64,000 bases of DNA from Streptomyces narbonensis (GTDB taxonomy: Bacteria; Actinomycetota; Actinomycetes; Streptomycetales; Streptomycetaceae), in the NCBI RefSeq assembly GCF_014649015.1, contig NZ_BMSF01000004.1:398499-462498 (forward strand), read 5' to 3'. Position 1 is the stretch's first letter; each line of letters starts with the position of its first letter. A model generated the notes under the pieces. It was not told the DNA's origin. It was given only the letters and a program-made list of their open reading frames with translations, and ran no database searches. A program made the position numbers and the translations under genes. Shown in pieces: positions 17,069 through 24,506 of this stretch.

Positions 17069-17171
17069 AAGTCCCCCCACGAGACCTGAAGCGCGGATTC
17101 CGTCACCCGCGCACCCAACTGACACACCAGAGGCGCAGGGGGTTGCAGCGCCGCGCATTACAGTTCGGCAT

Positions 17172-17534
17172 ATGGCGAAGAAGCTCGTGATCAAGGTGAC
17201 CGCAGGGGCCGACGCCCCCGAACGCTGCTCCCAGGCCTTCACGGTGGCCGCCGTCGCCGTCGCCAGCGGCGTCGAGGTGTCGCTGTGGCTGACCGGCGAG
17301 TCCTCCTGGTTCGCCCTCCCGGGCCGCGCGGCCGAGTTCGAGCTGCCGCACGCCGCGCCCCTGCCGGACCTGATCGACTCGATCCTGGCGGCCGGCCGCG
17401 TGACGCTGTGCACGCAGTGCGCGGCCCGTCGCGAGATCACGGAGGAGGACGTCCTGGACGGCATCCGCATCGCGGGCGCGCAGGTCTTCGTCCAGGAGGC
17501 CATGGCCGACGGGACGCAGGCCCTCGTCTACTGA
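17172..17534 (+). CDS. DsrE/DsrF-like family protein
   Basis: The 120-residue α/β protein resembles the DsrE-like fold (KLVIKVTAGADAPERCSQAFTVAAVAVASG, then VEVSLWLTGESSWF). A CTQC pair sits at ~residue 80 (VTLCTQCAARREI), where DsrE/TusD members carry their persulfide-transfer cysteine. The role is probably sulfur relay or a related redox task. Rhodanese and DUF1416 genes lie nearby on the other strand. Confidence 0.75.
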   Translation: MAKKLVIKVTAGADAPERCSQAFTVAAVAVASGVEVSLWLTGESSWFALPGRAAEFELPHAAPLPDLIDSILAAGRVTLCTQCAARREITEEDVLDGIRIAGAQVFVQEAMADGTQALVY

Positions 17535-17559
17535 GGACGGGCAGGTACCGCTCCGCCCC

Positions 17560-17820
17560 CTAGGACCTGCGCTTCTTGCCGTCGAGTTCGTCCCACCACT
17601 CGTCCGACTTCGGGTCCCCGGAGGGGTCGTCCCACCAGCGGTCCTCCGGGCCCCGGCGGTTCGCGACCATCGCGGCGACCGGCGGGATGACCATGGCGAC
17701 GACGCACATCCCGATCGCCACCGGCATCGAGAAGAGCCGCACGACGGCCCAGGCGCCCACGAAAAGCACCAGGCAGGCGCCCATCATCCAGAAGTAGACG
17801 TGACGACGGCGTGCGTACAC
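17560..17820 (-). CDS. DUF3099 membrane protein
   Basis: The 86-residue protein has two TM helices (~8-28 and ~33-50) and a Trp/Asp-rich tail (EDRWWDDPSGDPKSDEWWDE) ending in a KKRR cluster. The layout matches the actinobacterial DUF3099 family. The start is GTG. Function unknown. Confidence 0.85.
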   Translation of the reverse strand: MYARRRHVYFWMMGACLVLFVGAWAVVRLFSMPVAIGMCVVAMVIPPVAAMVANRRGPEDRWWDDPSGDPKSDEWWDELDGKKRRS

Positions 17821-17871
17821 ACCTTCAGCGTACGTCCGGGCAGGGCGAGAGGGCGCAGCGAAGAGAACAGA

Positions 17872-17935
17872 CCGGAGGGCCGTGCCTCAAGTCCTGGTGA
17901 TGGCGTCCAACCCCCCAGGAGGCACGGCCCTCCGG
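17872..17935 (-). terminator. 17-bp-arm hairpin between DUF1416 and DUF3099 genes
   Basis: Bases 17872-17888 (CCGGAGGGCCGTGCCTC) are perfectly inverted at 17919-17935, with a 30-nt loop. The hairpin follows the DUF1416 stop and precedes the DUF3099 gene, so it probably ends the sulfurtransferase message. The long loop is unusual for a simple terminator. Confidence 0.55.
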
Positions 17936-17969
17936 CCGTTCGGGTGCGGTGTGTCACCGCGTTCGCGGA

Positions 17970-18260
17970 TCAGACCGCGATGGCCACGTCCGTCAGGCTG
18001 CCGGCCTCGGTGACGACGACCTTGCGGTCGGCCTGGGCGCCCGGAACCAGGGCGCGCAGGGTCCACTCGCCGGTCGCCGCGTAGAAGCGGAACTGGCCGG
18101 TGGCCGAGGTCGGGACCTCGGCGGTGAACTCGCCGGAGCCGTCGAGGAGGCGCACGTAACCGGTGACGGGCTCGCCGTCCTTGGTCACCTGGCCCTGGAT
18201 GGCCGTCTCACCGGGCTTGAGCGTGCTGACGTCGGGGCCGCCGACCTGAGCTCCACACAT
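17970..18260 (-). CDS. DUF1416 protein next to sulfurtransferase
   Basis: The 96-residue protein matches DUF1416, an Ig/carboxypeptidase-regulatory-like β-sandwich (ETAIQGQVTKDGEPVTGYVRLLDGSGEFTAEV in shorter segments). It has one cysteine near the N-terminus (MCGAQVGG) that could carry sulfur. It follows the rhodanese gene at a 45-bp gap and is almost certainly co-transcribed. This pairing is conserved in actinomycetes. Role unknown; sulfur carriage is an inference. Confidence 0.85.
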   Translation of the reverse strand: MCGAQVGGPDVSTLKPGETAIQGQVTKDGEPVTGYVRLLDGSGEFTAEVPTSATGQFRFYAATGEWTLRALVPGAQADRKVVVTEAGSLTDVAIAV

Positions 18261-18305
18261 GTTCTCTGTCCTGTCCTAGAGGAATCGGGGGTCGCGCGAC
18301 CGGTA

Positions 18306-19151
18306 CTACTTGTTGGCGCCGAGCTCGATCGGCACGCCCACGAGGGAGCCGTACTCGGTCCACGAACCGTCGTAGTTCTTGACGTTCGTGACCTCGAGCA
18401 GCTCGTGCAGGACGAACCACGTGAGCGCGGAGCGCTCACCGATGCGGCAGTACGCGATGGTGTCCTTCGCCAGGTCGACCTGCTCGTCCTCGTAGAGGGC
18501 CTTGAGCTCGGCGTCCGACTTGAAGGTGCCGTCGTCGTTGGCGTTCTTCGACCACGGGATGTTGCGGGCGCTCGGCACGTGGCCGGGACGCTGCGACTGC
18601 TCCTGCGGGAGGTGCGCCGGGGCGAGGAGCTTGCCGGAGAACTCGTCGGGCGAGCGGACGTCGACCAGGTTCTGGGCACCGATCGCGGCCACGACGTCGT
18701 CGCGGAAGGCGCGGATCGAGGAGTCCTGGGCCTGGGCCTTGTACTCGGTGGCCGGGCGGGCCGGGATCTCGGAGCCGTCGACGAGGTCGCGGGAGTCGAG
18801 CTCCCACTTCTTGCGGCCGCCGTCGAGGAGCTTCACGTCCTGGTGGCCGTAGAGCTTGAAGTACCAGTAGGCGTAGGAGGCGAACCAGTTGTTGTTGCCG
18901 CCGTAGAGGACGACCGTGGTGTCGTTCCCGATGCCCTTGGCCGAGAGGAGCTTCTCGAAGCCCTCCTGGTCGATGAAGTCACGGCGGACCGGGTCCTGAA
19001 GGTCCTGGGTCCAGTCGATCCGGATGGCGTTGCGGATGTGGTTCTTCTCGTAGGCCGAGGTGTCTTCGTCGACCTCGACGATGGCGACCTGCGGGTTGTC
19101 GAGGTTGGCCTCGACCCAGTCCGCGTCGACCAGGACGTCGCTGCGAGCCAT
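18306..19151 (-). CDS. Two-domain rhodanese (thiosulfate sulfurtransferase)
   Basis: The 281-residue enzyme transfers sulfane sulfur from thiosulfate to cyanide or thiols. The N-terminal domain is inactive (DVLVDADWVEANLDNP). The C-terminal domain carries the active cysteine in TIAYCRIGERSALTWF, near residue 234, after the conserved NLVDVRSPDEFSGK. GGAGGAG precedes the ATG. In the Streptomyces/Mycobacterium literature the gene is called cysA or cysA2. A cysteine-containing leader peptide lies 164 bp upstream, consistent with sulfur control. Confidence 0.93.
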   Translation of the reverse strand: MARSDVLVDADWVEANLDNPQVAIVEVDEDTSAYEKNHIRNAIRIDWTQDLQDPVRRDFIDQEGFEKLLSAKGIGNDTTVVLYGGNNNWFASYAYWYFKLYGHQDVKLLDGGRKKWELDSRDLVDGSEIPARPATEYKAQAQDSSIRAFRDDVVAAIGAQNLVDVRSPDEFSGKLLAPAHLPQEQSQRPGHVPSARNIPWSKNANDDGTFKSDAELKALYEDEQVDLAKDTIAYCRIGERSALTWFVLHELLEVTNVKNYDGSWTEYGSLVGVPIELGANK

Positions 19152-19315
19152 GCTGTTCTCCTCCGGGGCAGTGTGCGGCGGTGTGGTGCGGTTGGTGCGG
19201 GTTCGTGATGCGGTACGCGTCGTCGCGTGGCGTACGACGGACGTACGTACGGCTGCACAGGTCGGCCCCGACCGCGGTCGAAGGGCCTGAGGAATACGGG
19301 AGTCGGCGCTCCCGC

Positions 19316-19396
19316 TCAGACTGAACGACAGAGCATGGCGGCGACGCGGCACAGGTCTACTGCCCGCCGCTTCGTGAGATCCGCCTGTCGCTTCAT
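19316..19396 (-). CDS. 26-residue leader peptide upstream of the rhodanese gene
   Basis: This ATG-started ORF of 26 codons has the actinobacterial 'putative leader peptide' pattern: a basic N-terminus, then RRAVDLCRVAAMLCR, close to the R-H-V-D-L-x-R-V consensus upstream of sulfur-metabolism genes. It contains two cysteine codons (TGC, TGT). It lies 164 bp before the sulfurtransferase start on the same strand, with a promoter just upstream. The likely job is attenuation when cysteinyl-tRNA is scarce. Confidence 0.75.
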   Translation of the reverse strand: MKRQADLTKRRAVDLCRVAAMLCRSV

Positions 19397-19403
19397 GCCC
19401 TCG

Positions 19404-19433
19404 ATCGTAGGGACGGACAGGCGGCCGTGTCAC
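19404..19433 (-). promoter_or_regulatory. Promoter of the leader-sulfurtransferase transcript
   Basis: On the minus strand, GTGACA (19428-19433) and TACGAT (19404-19409) are spaced by 18 nt. The -10 ends 7 nt before the leader-peptide ATG, so the message would start at or just before that ATG. Confidence 0.5.
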
Positions 19434-19827
19434 CGGTGTGTCGTATTTTGAGACGCGATCGTCCGAGATGCGAGACGCGATCACCGCACGAGTGGGCTCC
19501 GGACGCCTCCGTACAGCAGTGTCCGCTTCGGTTTCTGCGGATCGGACGGGGGTGTCTCAACATGTGATCACCGTGCGGTTTTCGGAGCGCGCGAGGGGGC
19601 GCCGGGGGCGCCCCGGAGGGGCGACCGGACCGCTGAGAGGGGCGGCGGCCCGTCGAGCGGGGCGCCGGAACCGTCGAGCGGGACGGCCGGCCCCCCCGAG
19701 TGGGGCGACCGGACCGTCGAGCGGGGCGACCGGCCCACCGTGGGGCGACCGGACCGTCGAGCGGGGCAGCAGCCTGCCGAGCGAGGTCCTGTGGCGTTCC
19801 CGGGGCCGTCTCAGCCCGCCAGGACTC
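19434..19827. repeat. Gene-free stretch with degenerate GC-rich repeats
   Basis: No gene is supported here. From about 19615 to 19780 a unit resembling GGGGCGACCGGACCGTCGAGC recurs in partial and full copies (e.g. 19701, 19741) with variable spacing. The part near 19440-19500 is less GC-rich (TATTTTGAGACGCGATC, with GAGACGCGATC repeated at 19450 and 19472). That part may hold regulatory sites for the leader promoter. Confidence 0.55.
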
Positions 19828-20514
19828 TCAGCCCGCCAGGTCGATGTCCTTGCCCGAGACCGCGACCGCGAGGCCCTGCGGGGTCGCCTCGACCTTCTCC
19901 ACCCTCATCCCGGCGATCAGACCGATCGGCCGCTCGAAGTCGGTCCGCTTCCGGACCAGTTCCTCCACGCCCGGGATGCCTTCGCCCGGCACCTCGTCCG
20001 CGCGGACCTTGATCGTGTCGCCGTTCACGATGGTCACGGTGGACAGGACCGAGCGGGTCAGCGTGCGGCCCATGATCTCGACCCCGCCCGTGACCTTCAG
20101 CTTGCCGTCGCCCCCGTACTCGACGGTCGCCTCCCGGTCGGAGGCGGCCGTGAGGTCCGCGTACGAGATGAGGGCCGTGCCGGAGGCCGAGCCCGCCCGC
20201 GCGCCCGCCCAGTCGCCGGTCACGGTCACGTCCCGGAGCGAGGCCGTCAGCTCGGCGATCTTGATCTGCTTGCTGCCCGCCGTCGCCTTGACGCCCTTCG
20301 CCACCACGTCGACCTCGCCGAACCGCTTGTCCGCGACCTGGGTGAGGAACGGGAAGCCCTTGATGTCGACCTCGAAGGAATCACTCGACGCCCCCGAGAG
20401 CTTCACCCTGCTCGCCGCCTCCGACTCGGCGTACGCCACGGCGAGCCGGTCGATCCCGACGAGCACCCCGCCCAGCACGACGGCCAGGATCAACAGAATC
20501 CGCAGTGCTCGCAT
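19828..20514 (-). CDS. DUF2993/LmeA-like protein
   Basis: The 228-residue protein has an N-terminal signal/TM segment (LRILLILAVVLGGVLVGID), then a DUF2993 domain with the start block SSDSFEVDIKGFPFLTQVADKRF. LmeA of mycobacteria is a periplasmic, lipid-binding protein needed for lipomannan elongation. Streptomyces members probably also bind lipids at the envelope. The ATG at 20514 is the only start that leaves a proper signal segment. Confidence 0.85.
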   Translation of the reverse strand: MRALRILLILAVVLGGVLVGIDRLAVAYAESEAASRVKLSGASSDSFEVDIKGFPFLTQVADKRFGEVDVVAKGVKATAGSKQIKIAELTASLRDVTVTGDWAGARAGSASGTALISYADLTAASDREATVEYGGDGKLKVTGGVEIMGRTLTRSVLSTVTIVNGDTIKVRADEVPGEGIPGVEELVRKRTDFERPIGLIAGMRVEKVEATPQGLAVAVSGKDIDLAG

Positions 20515-20562
20515 GGGTTGTGCGTCTCCCCGGTAGACAGTTGCGTGTCTGGATAAGTGTTC

Positions 20563-20598
20563 GGCCCCCCGACACGAAGATCGACGTGTCGGGGGGCC
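20563..20598 (-). terminator. Terminator of the polytopic membrane protein gene
   Basis: GGCCCCCCGACAC (20563-20575) and GTGTCGGGGGGCC (20586-20598) form a 13-bp perfect stem with a 10-nt loop. It lies between the stop at 20628 and the LmeA-like gene. Confidence 0.8.
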
Positions 20599-20627
20599 GG
20601 TTGGTTCCCTGGCCGCTGCCGGCGGGC

Positions 20628-21752
20628 TCAGCCCAGCGCGCGGCCCAGCAGGTATACGGCGGGCGCGGCGGCCGTCAGCGGCAGCGCGATGCCCGCGGTC
20701 ATGTGGACGAAGCGCGACGGGTAGTCGTAGCTCGCGACCCGCAGGCCGACCAGCGCGCAGACCCCGGCCGCGAGGCCGACCAGCGCCCCGGAGGTGCCCA
20801 GGTCGTTCAGGCCGCCGGCCGCGATCCCCGCGCCCGCGCCCGCGAGGAGCGCGACGATCAGGGAGACCGGGCCGGGCAGCGGGAGCGCCCGGGCGACGAC
20901 GGTCGCGGCGACCGCGATCCCGCCGACGACGACCGTGTCCGGGTCGGCGCCGAGGTGCCCGGCGGCGACGACCGTCAGCGCGGCCGAGGCGATGGAGGCC
21001 ATCAGGCCGTACATGCGCTCGTCCGGGTCGGCGTGGCTGCGGAGCTGGAGGACGAGACAGAGCAGGACCCAGGCGCCGAGCGTGCCCAGGATCGCGGCGG
21101 CCGCGTGCTCCCGGCCGGTGGCGAGCAGGGCGGCGTCCGCGACGAGACCGCCGGCGAAGGCGAGGGCGATTCCCTGCCGGGCCGGCCACATGCCGTTGAG
21201 CCGGAACCAGCCGGCGGCGGTGAGGCCCTGGAGCAGGACGAGCGGGACGACCAGTCCGTACGAGCCGAGGGCGGCCCCGCCGGCGAGGAGGAGGCTGAGG
21301 ACGGCGGTCAGGACCGCCGGCTGGAACCCGGGCTCGATGACGGGCGAACGGCCCTCGGCACGCGCGCGCTGGGCGTCGGTGATCCGGGTGTTCCCGGAGG
21401 TGGTCGGCGAGGAGTAGCCCGCGGACGTGGCGGGGGCGGCGGGCGCGGCCACGGGCTCCGGTACGGGCGTGTCGTACCCCACGGGAGCAGCCGGAGCCGC
21501 CGCGTACGGCTGCCGGTGCTGGTCGTACGCCACGGCGCCCTGCGGCGGCAGATACGCGGTGTTGTCGTAGGAGGGCTCGTACGCGGGCTGCGCGTACGGA
21601 TCCTGGTAGGGCGCCTCGTACGTCACGGGCGGCTGCTGCCGCTGGACGACGGGTTGGAACTGGGTGTCCCAGGTCTGGCCCTCCCACGTCTGCGTGACGT
21701 CGGGTCCCTGCTGCCCGTTCGCGTACGGGTCGTACTGCTGGCCGTTGCTCAT
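20628..21752 (-). CDS. Polytopic membrane protein with Tyr/Pro/Gln-rich N-terminus
   Basis: The 374-residue protein has a ~140-residue disordered cytoplasmic N-terminus rich in Tyr, Gln and Pro (e.g. YEAPYQDPYAQPAYEPSYD). About eight TM helices follow from residue ~147 to the end. The Tyr-rich arm resembles those of actinobacterial membrane proteins that contact partners, but no function is known. The insertion sequence lies directly upstream and may have displaced its promoter. Confidence 0.75.
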   Translation of the reverse strand: MSNGQQYDPYANGQQGPDVTQTWEGQTWDTQFQPVVQRQQPPVTYEAPYQDPYAQPAYEPSYDNTAYLPPQGAVAYDQHRQPYAAAPAAPVGYDTPVPEPVAAPAAPATSAGYSSPTTSGNTRITDAQRARAEGRSPVIEPGFQPAVLTAVLSLLLAGGAALGSYGLVVPLVLLQGLTAAGWFRLNGMWPARQGIALAFAGGLVADAALLATGREHAAAAILGTLGAWVLLCLVLQLRSHADPDERMYGLMASIASAALTVVAAGHLGADPDTVVVGGIAVAATVVARALPLPGPVSLIVALLAGAGAGIAAGGLNDLGTSGALVGLAAGVCALVGLRVASYDYPSRFVHMTAGIALPLTAAAPAVYLLGRALG

Positions 21753-21895
21753 CTTTGATTCCTCCGTGGATAACCCCGGGTGAGGGCAGGGAGTGGGCTC
21801 CCGTGGGGCGGGGCCAAGGGCCGCGATTCACCGTTGAGGCGAACCGCGCTCCTCCGACCAGCAGATTTGCAGTTCACACATAGTGACACTAACTT

Positions 21896-23101
21896 GTGAT
21901 CGTGACCGAGAGTAACGTGAAGCGGGCGTTCAGGTACCGCTTCCATCCGACGGAGGCGCAGGCGGCCGAGCTGTCGCGCACGTTCGGGTGTGTGCGGAAG
22001 GTCTACAACCTGGCGCTCGCGGCCCGCACGGAGGCCTGGGCGCGGCAGGAGCGGGTCAATTACAACCAGACCTCGGCCTTGTTGACGGCGTGGAAGAAGA
22101 CCGAGGAGCTGGCCTACCTGAACGAGGTCTCCTCGGTGCCGTTGCAGCAGGCGCTGCGGCACCTGCAGACAGCATTCGCACACTTCTTCGGCAAGCGGGC
22201 CAAGTATCCGCGCTTCAAGTCGCGGAAAAGGTCTCGGAAGTCCGCCGAGTACACCACGTCCGCGTTCCGGTTCCGAGAGGGCCGACTCACGCTGGCCAAG
22301 ATGTCCGAGCCGCTGGACATCATCTGGTCCCGGCCGCTGCCGGAGGGGGCGGAGCCCTCGACGGTGACCATCTCGCAGGACGAAGCGGGGCGCTGGTTCG
22401 TTTCGATGCTGTGCGAGGACACGTCGGTGCGACCGCTCCCGGAAACGGACACAGCGGTCGGGATCGACGTAGGCCTGGATCACCTCCTCACCCTGTCCAC
22501 GGGAGAGAAGGTCTCCAATCCCCGGCACGAGCGCCGTGATCGTGCCGCTCTGGCAAGGGCCCAGCGGAGCCTTGTACGCAAGGCTCCGGGTGATGGCGCC
22601 AACCGTCGAAAGGCCCGGCGGAAGGTCGCGAAGATCCACGCCCGCATCGCCGATCGGCGGCGTGACGGGCTGCACAAGCTGACCACTCGACTCGTGCGTG
22701 AGAACCAAACGCTCGTGATCGAGGACCTGAGTGTGCGCACCATGGTCAAGAACCGGAGCCTGGCCCGCGCCATCAGCGATGCGGCGTGGTCGGAGTTCCG
22801 GAGCATGCTGGAGTACAAGGCCGCCTGGTACGGGCGGGAAGTGATCGCGGTCGACCGCTTCTTCCCCTCCTCCAGACTGTGCTCCCACTGCGGCAAACTC
22901 GCCAAGAGCATGCCGCTGCGCGTCCGCACCTTGAAGTGCGAAGGCTGCGGCACGACCCACGACCGGGACGTGAACGCGGCGAAGAACCTCAAGGCCGCCG
23001 GGCTGGCGGTCTCTGTCTGTGGAGCCGGTGTCAGACCTCAACGGAGAACTCCGGGCGGGCAGTCGGCGACGAAGCAGAAAACCCCACGACGCAAGCCGTA
23101 G
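21896..23101 (+). CDS. tnpB: TnpB RNA-guided nuclease
   Basis: The 401-residue TnpB has all three RuvC acids: D191 (GIDVGLD), E276 (VIEDLS) and D358 (HDRDVNAAKN). It also has a four-cysteine zinc ribbon: C329/C332 (CSHC) and C348/C351 (CEGC). The N-terminal FRYRFHPTEAQAAEL and the basic RFKSRKRSRKS belong to the family. It appears intact. TnpB proteins cleave DNA guided by an RNA from the element's right end, helping it to persist. The GTG at 21896 is one of several close starts (21902 and 21917 are alternatives). Confidence 0.9.
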   Translation: MIVTESNVKRAFRYRFHPTEAQAAELSRTFGCVRKVYNLALAARTEAWARQERVNYNQTSALLTAWKKTEELAYLNEVSSVPLQQALRHLQTAFAHFFGKRAKYPRFKSRKRSRKSAEYTTSAFRFREGRLTLAKMSEPLDIIWSRPLPEGAEPSTVTISQDEAGRWFVSMLCEDTSVRPLPETDTAVGIDVGLDHLLTLSTGEKVSNPRHERRDRAALARAQRSLVRKAPGDGANRRKARRKVAKIHARIADRRRDGLHKLTTRLVRENQTLVIEDLSVRTMVKNRSLARAISDAAWSEFRSMLEYKAAWYGREVIAVDRFFPSSRLCSHCGKLAKSMPLRVRTLKCEGCGTTHDRDVNAAKNLKAAGLAVSVCGAGVRPQRRTPGGQSATKQKTPRRKP

Positions 23102-23134
23102 GAATCTCCTCCCTTCGGAGGAGAGAAGCCAAGC
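22990..23134 (+). ncRNA. Probable TnpB guide (ω/reRNA) scaffold
   Basis: In IS200/IS605 elements the guide RNA overlaps the 3' end of tnpB and ends at the right end; bases just outside act as the guide. Here the tnpB tail and the perfect hairpin 23105-23124 form a plausible scaffold. The guide would then start near 23135 and read into the moaD-like gene end. The 5' limit is a guess. Confidence 0.45.
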
Positions 23135-23142
23135 TCTGGGGT

Positions 23143-23397
23143 TCACCCTCCTGCGAACGGGGGGAGCACCTCGACCGTGCCGCCCTCGGCAAGCCGTACG
23201 GTCTCATGGCTCCGGGTGCCGACGGGGTCGCCGTCGATCAGGAACGAGCACCGCTGGAGGACCCGGACGAGCTCGCCGGGGTGCCTCTCGCGGGCCGCGT
23301 CCAGGGCCTCCGCCAGGGTCTCGGCGGTGTACGGCTCCTCGGCTACACCGGCGGCGGCCTTGGCCGCGGCCCAGTAGCGGATGGTTCCCGCTGCCAT
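23143..23397 (-). CDS. MoaD/ThiS-family sulfur-carrier-like protein
   Basis: The 84-residue β-grasp protein begins GTIRYWAAAKAAAG and ends EVLPPFAGG. The terminal Gly-Gly is the site of thiocarboxylate formation in MoaD and ThiS. The chosen ATG has GGGAG 8 nt upstream. The partner E1-like enzyme is not in the window. It follows the α/β-hydrolase gene on the same strand. Which cofactor or product receives the sulfur is unclear. Confidence 0.85.
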   Translation of the reverse strand: MAAGTIRYWAAAKAAAGVAEEPYTAETLAEALDAARERHPGELVRVLQRCSFLIDGDPVGTRSHETVRLAEGGTVEVLPPFAGG

Positions 23398-23442
23398 AGC
23401 GGCGCTCCCTTCGTTCGTGTGCGCGCCGCCCCCCATGATGGG

Positions 23443-24252
23443 CTATCGGCGCGTGAGCCAGTCCCCCAGCCGCGCGAGCAGCTCCTCGTCGGCCGCGTTC
23501 TCGGCGTGCCCCATCCCGCGCTCCAGCCACAGCTCCGCGGAGCCGCCCCCGGCGGCGGCCAGCGTGCGCGGGTGGTCGAGCGGGAAGTACGCGTCCCGGT
23601 CGCCGTGCACGATCAGCAGCGGGACGGGCGCGATCAGCGGGACGGCCTCGACGGGCGAGAGGGGTACGGGGTCCCAGGCGCGCCGGTCGATCCGGGTGCG
23701 CAGCCCGTAACGGCCGACCAGCCGGCCCGTGGGACGGGTGACCACCCAGTGGAGGCGGCGCATCGGGGCCGTACCCCGGTAGTACCAGCGTGCGGGGGCG
23801 GAGACGGCCGCCACCGCGTCCACCCGGCCCTCCGTGCCCCGCTCCAGGGCCGCGTGGCGCAGGACGACGGACCCGCCCATGGAGAAGCCGACCGTCACCA
23901 CGCGTGCGTGGCCGAGCGCGCGGGCCCAGCGGACGGCGGCGGACAGGTCGAGGACCTCCCGGTCGCCGACCGTGGAGCGGCCGCCGGAGCCGCCGTGCCC
24001 GCGGAAGGAGAAGGTCACGACGGCCGCGCCGCGCTCCGCGAAGGCGCGGGCGGCGCGGCGGACGGCGGGCCGGTCGGCCGATCCGGTGAAGCCGTGCGCG
24101 ACGACCACGGCCGTACCGGTGACCGCCGTATCGGTGACACTTGCCGCAGGGGGTTCGTAAACCGCCTCGATACGGACACCGTCATCCGTACGCAACATCA
24201 CACGCCGCGGATCAGCGGGATGGACGGAAGTGAGCGACGAGACATCCACCAT
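23443..24252 (-). CDS. α/β-hydrolase
   Basis: The 269-residue protein has the full triad setting: nucleophile Ser in VTVGFSMGGSVVLRHAAL, Asp in LIVHGDRDAYFPLDH, and His in ERGMGHAENAADE. The oxyanion-hole motif VVAHGFTGSADRPA is also present. It resembles cytosolic esterases/acylhydrolases of the DUF1749/peptidase S9-like group. Substrate unknown. Divergent from glnR. Confidence 0.87.
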   Translation of the reverse strand: MVDVSSLTSVHPADPRRVMLRTDDGVRIEAVYEPPAASVTDTAVTGTAVVVAHGFTGSADRPAVRRAARAFAERGAAVVTFSFRGHGGSGGRSTVGDREVLDLSAAVRWARALGHARVVTVGFSMGGSVVLRHAALERGTEGRVDAVAAVSAPARWYYRGTAPMRRLHWVVTRPTGRLVGRYGLRTRIDRRAWDPVPLSPVEAVPLIAPVPLLIVHGDRDAYFPLDHPRTLAAAGGGSAELWLERGMGHAENAADEELLARLGDWLTRR

Positions 24253-24304
24253 GTGAAATCAACTCTCTCCCTCTGAACTCATGTGGGCTATTCTGCTGGG
24301 CAGA

Positions 24305-24340
24305 GGATCCGGGCGACGCAGCCCCCGGGTCCTTTTGCGT
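24305..24340 (+). terminator. Intrinsic terminator in the glnR leader
   Basis: GGATCCGGG (24305-24313) pairs with CCCGGGTCC (24324-24332) with one G-T wobble, then TTTTGCGTTTT follows. A TATTCT -10-like box (24290-24295) lies just upstream. No plus-strand gene precedes it, so it looks like a leader attenuator or the end of a short RNA rather than a gene terminator. Confidence 0.55.
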
Positions 24341-24452
24341 TTTCCGACCGTTGTTACGGATAGGTGAACAAAAGCTCTCAGGGCGCGAGAGCCGTCAGTG
24401 ATCTGTACGAAGCAGTGCACGTCCTCGCAGGGACCGAGGAGGAACCGACGTT

Positions 24453-24506
24453 ATGAGCGAGCGAACGCAGCACCACGTCCGACCGATGGCAGGTGGCGCG
24501 GTATGA
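24453..24506 (+). CDS. 17-codon uORF coupled to glnR
   Basis: An ATG behind a strong GAGGAGG RBS opens a 17-codon frame whose TGA overlaps the glnR ATG (GTATGAGC). The encoded peptide ([17 protein letters not shown]) has no known function. The arrangement suggests translational coupling into glnR, whose own RBS (AGGTGG) is weaker. Confidence 0.4.
   Translation: MSERTQHHVRPMAGGAV

Larger units (their letters stand above)
21870..23134 (+). mobile_element. Solo tnpB insertion sequence (IS200/IS605, IS1341-like)
   Basis: One tnpB gene with no tnpA is flanked by short subterminal hairpins. The left one (TCACA 21874-21878 with TGTGA 21895-21899, inner TAGT/ACTA) sits just before the start. The right one is a perfect TCTCCTCC-CTTC-GGAGGAGA hairpin at 23105-23124. 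There are no inverted terminal repeats or target duplication, as expected for this class. It lies between the membrane-protein gene and the moaD-like gene, about 8 bp from the latter's stop. Both ends are approximate. Confidence 0.75.

Noticed and set aside
17949..19208. A 419-codon plus-strand frame over DUF1416 and the rhodanese
   Set aside because: It is the complement of two well-supported genes, and its product is Val/Leu/Arg repeats without a family.
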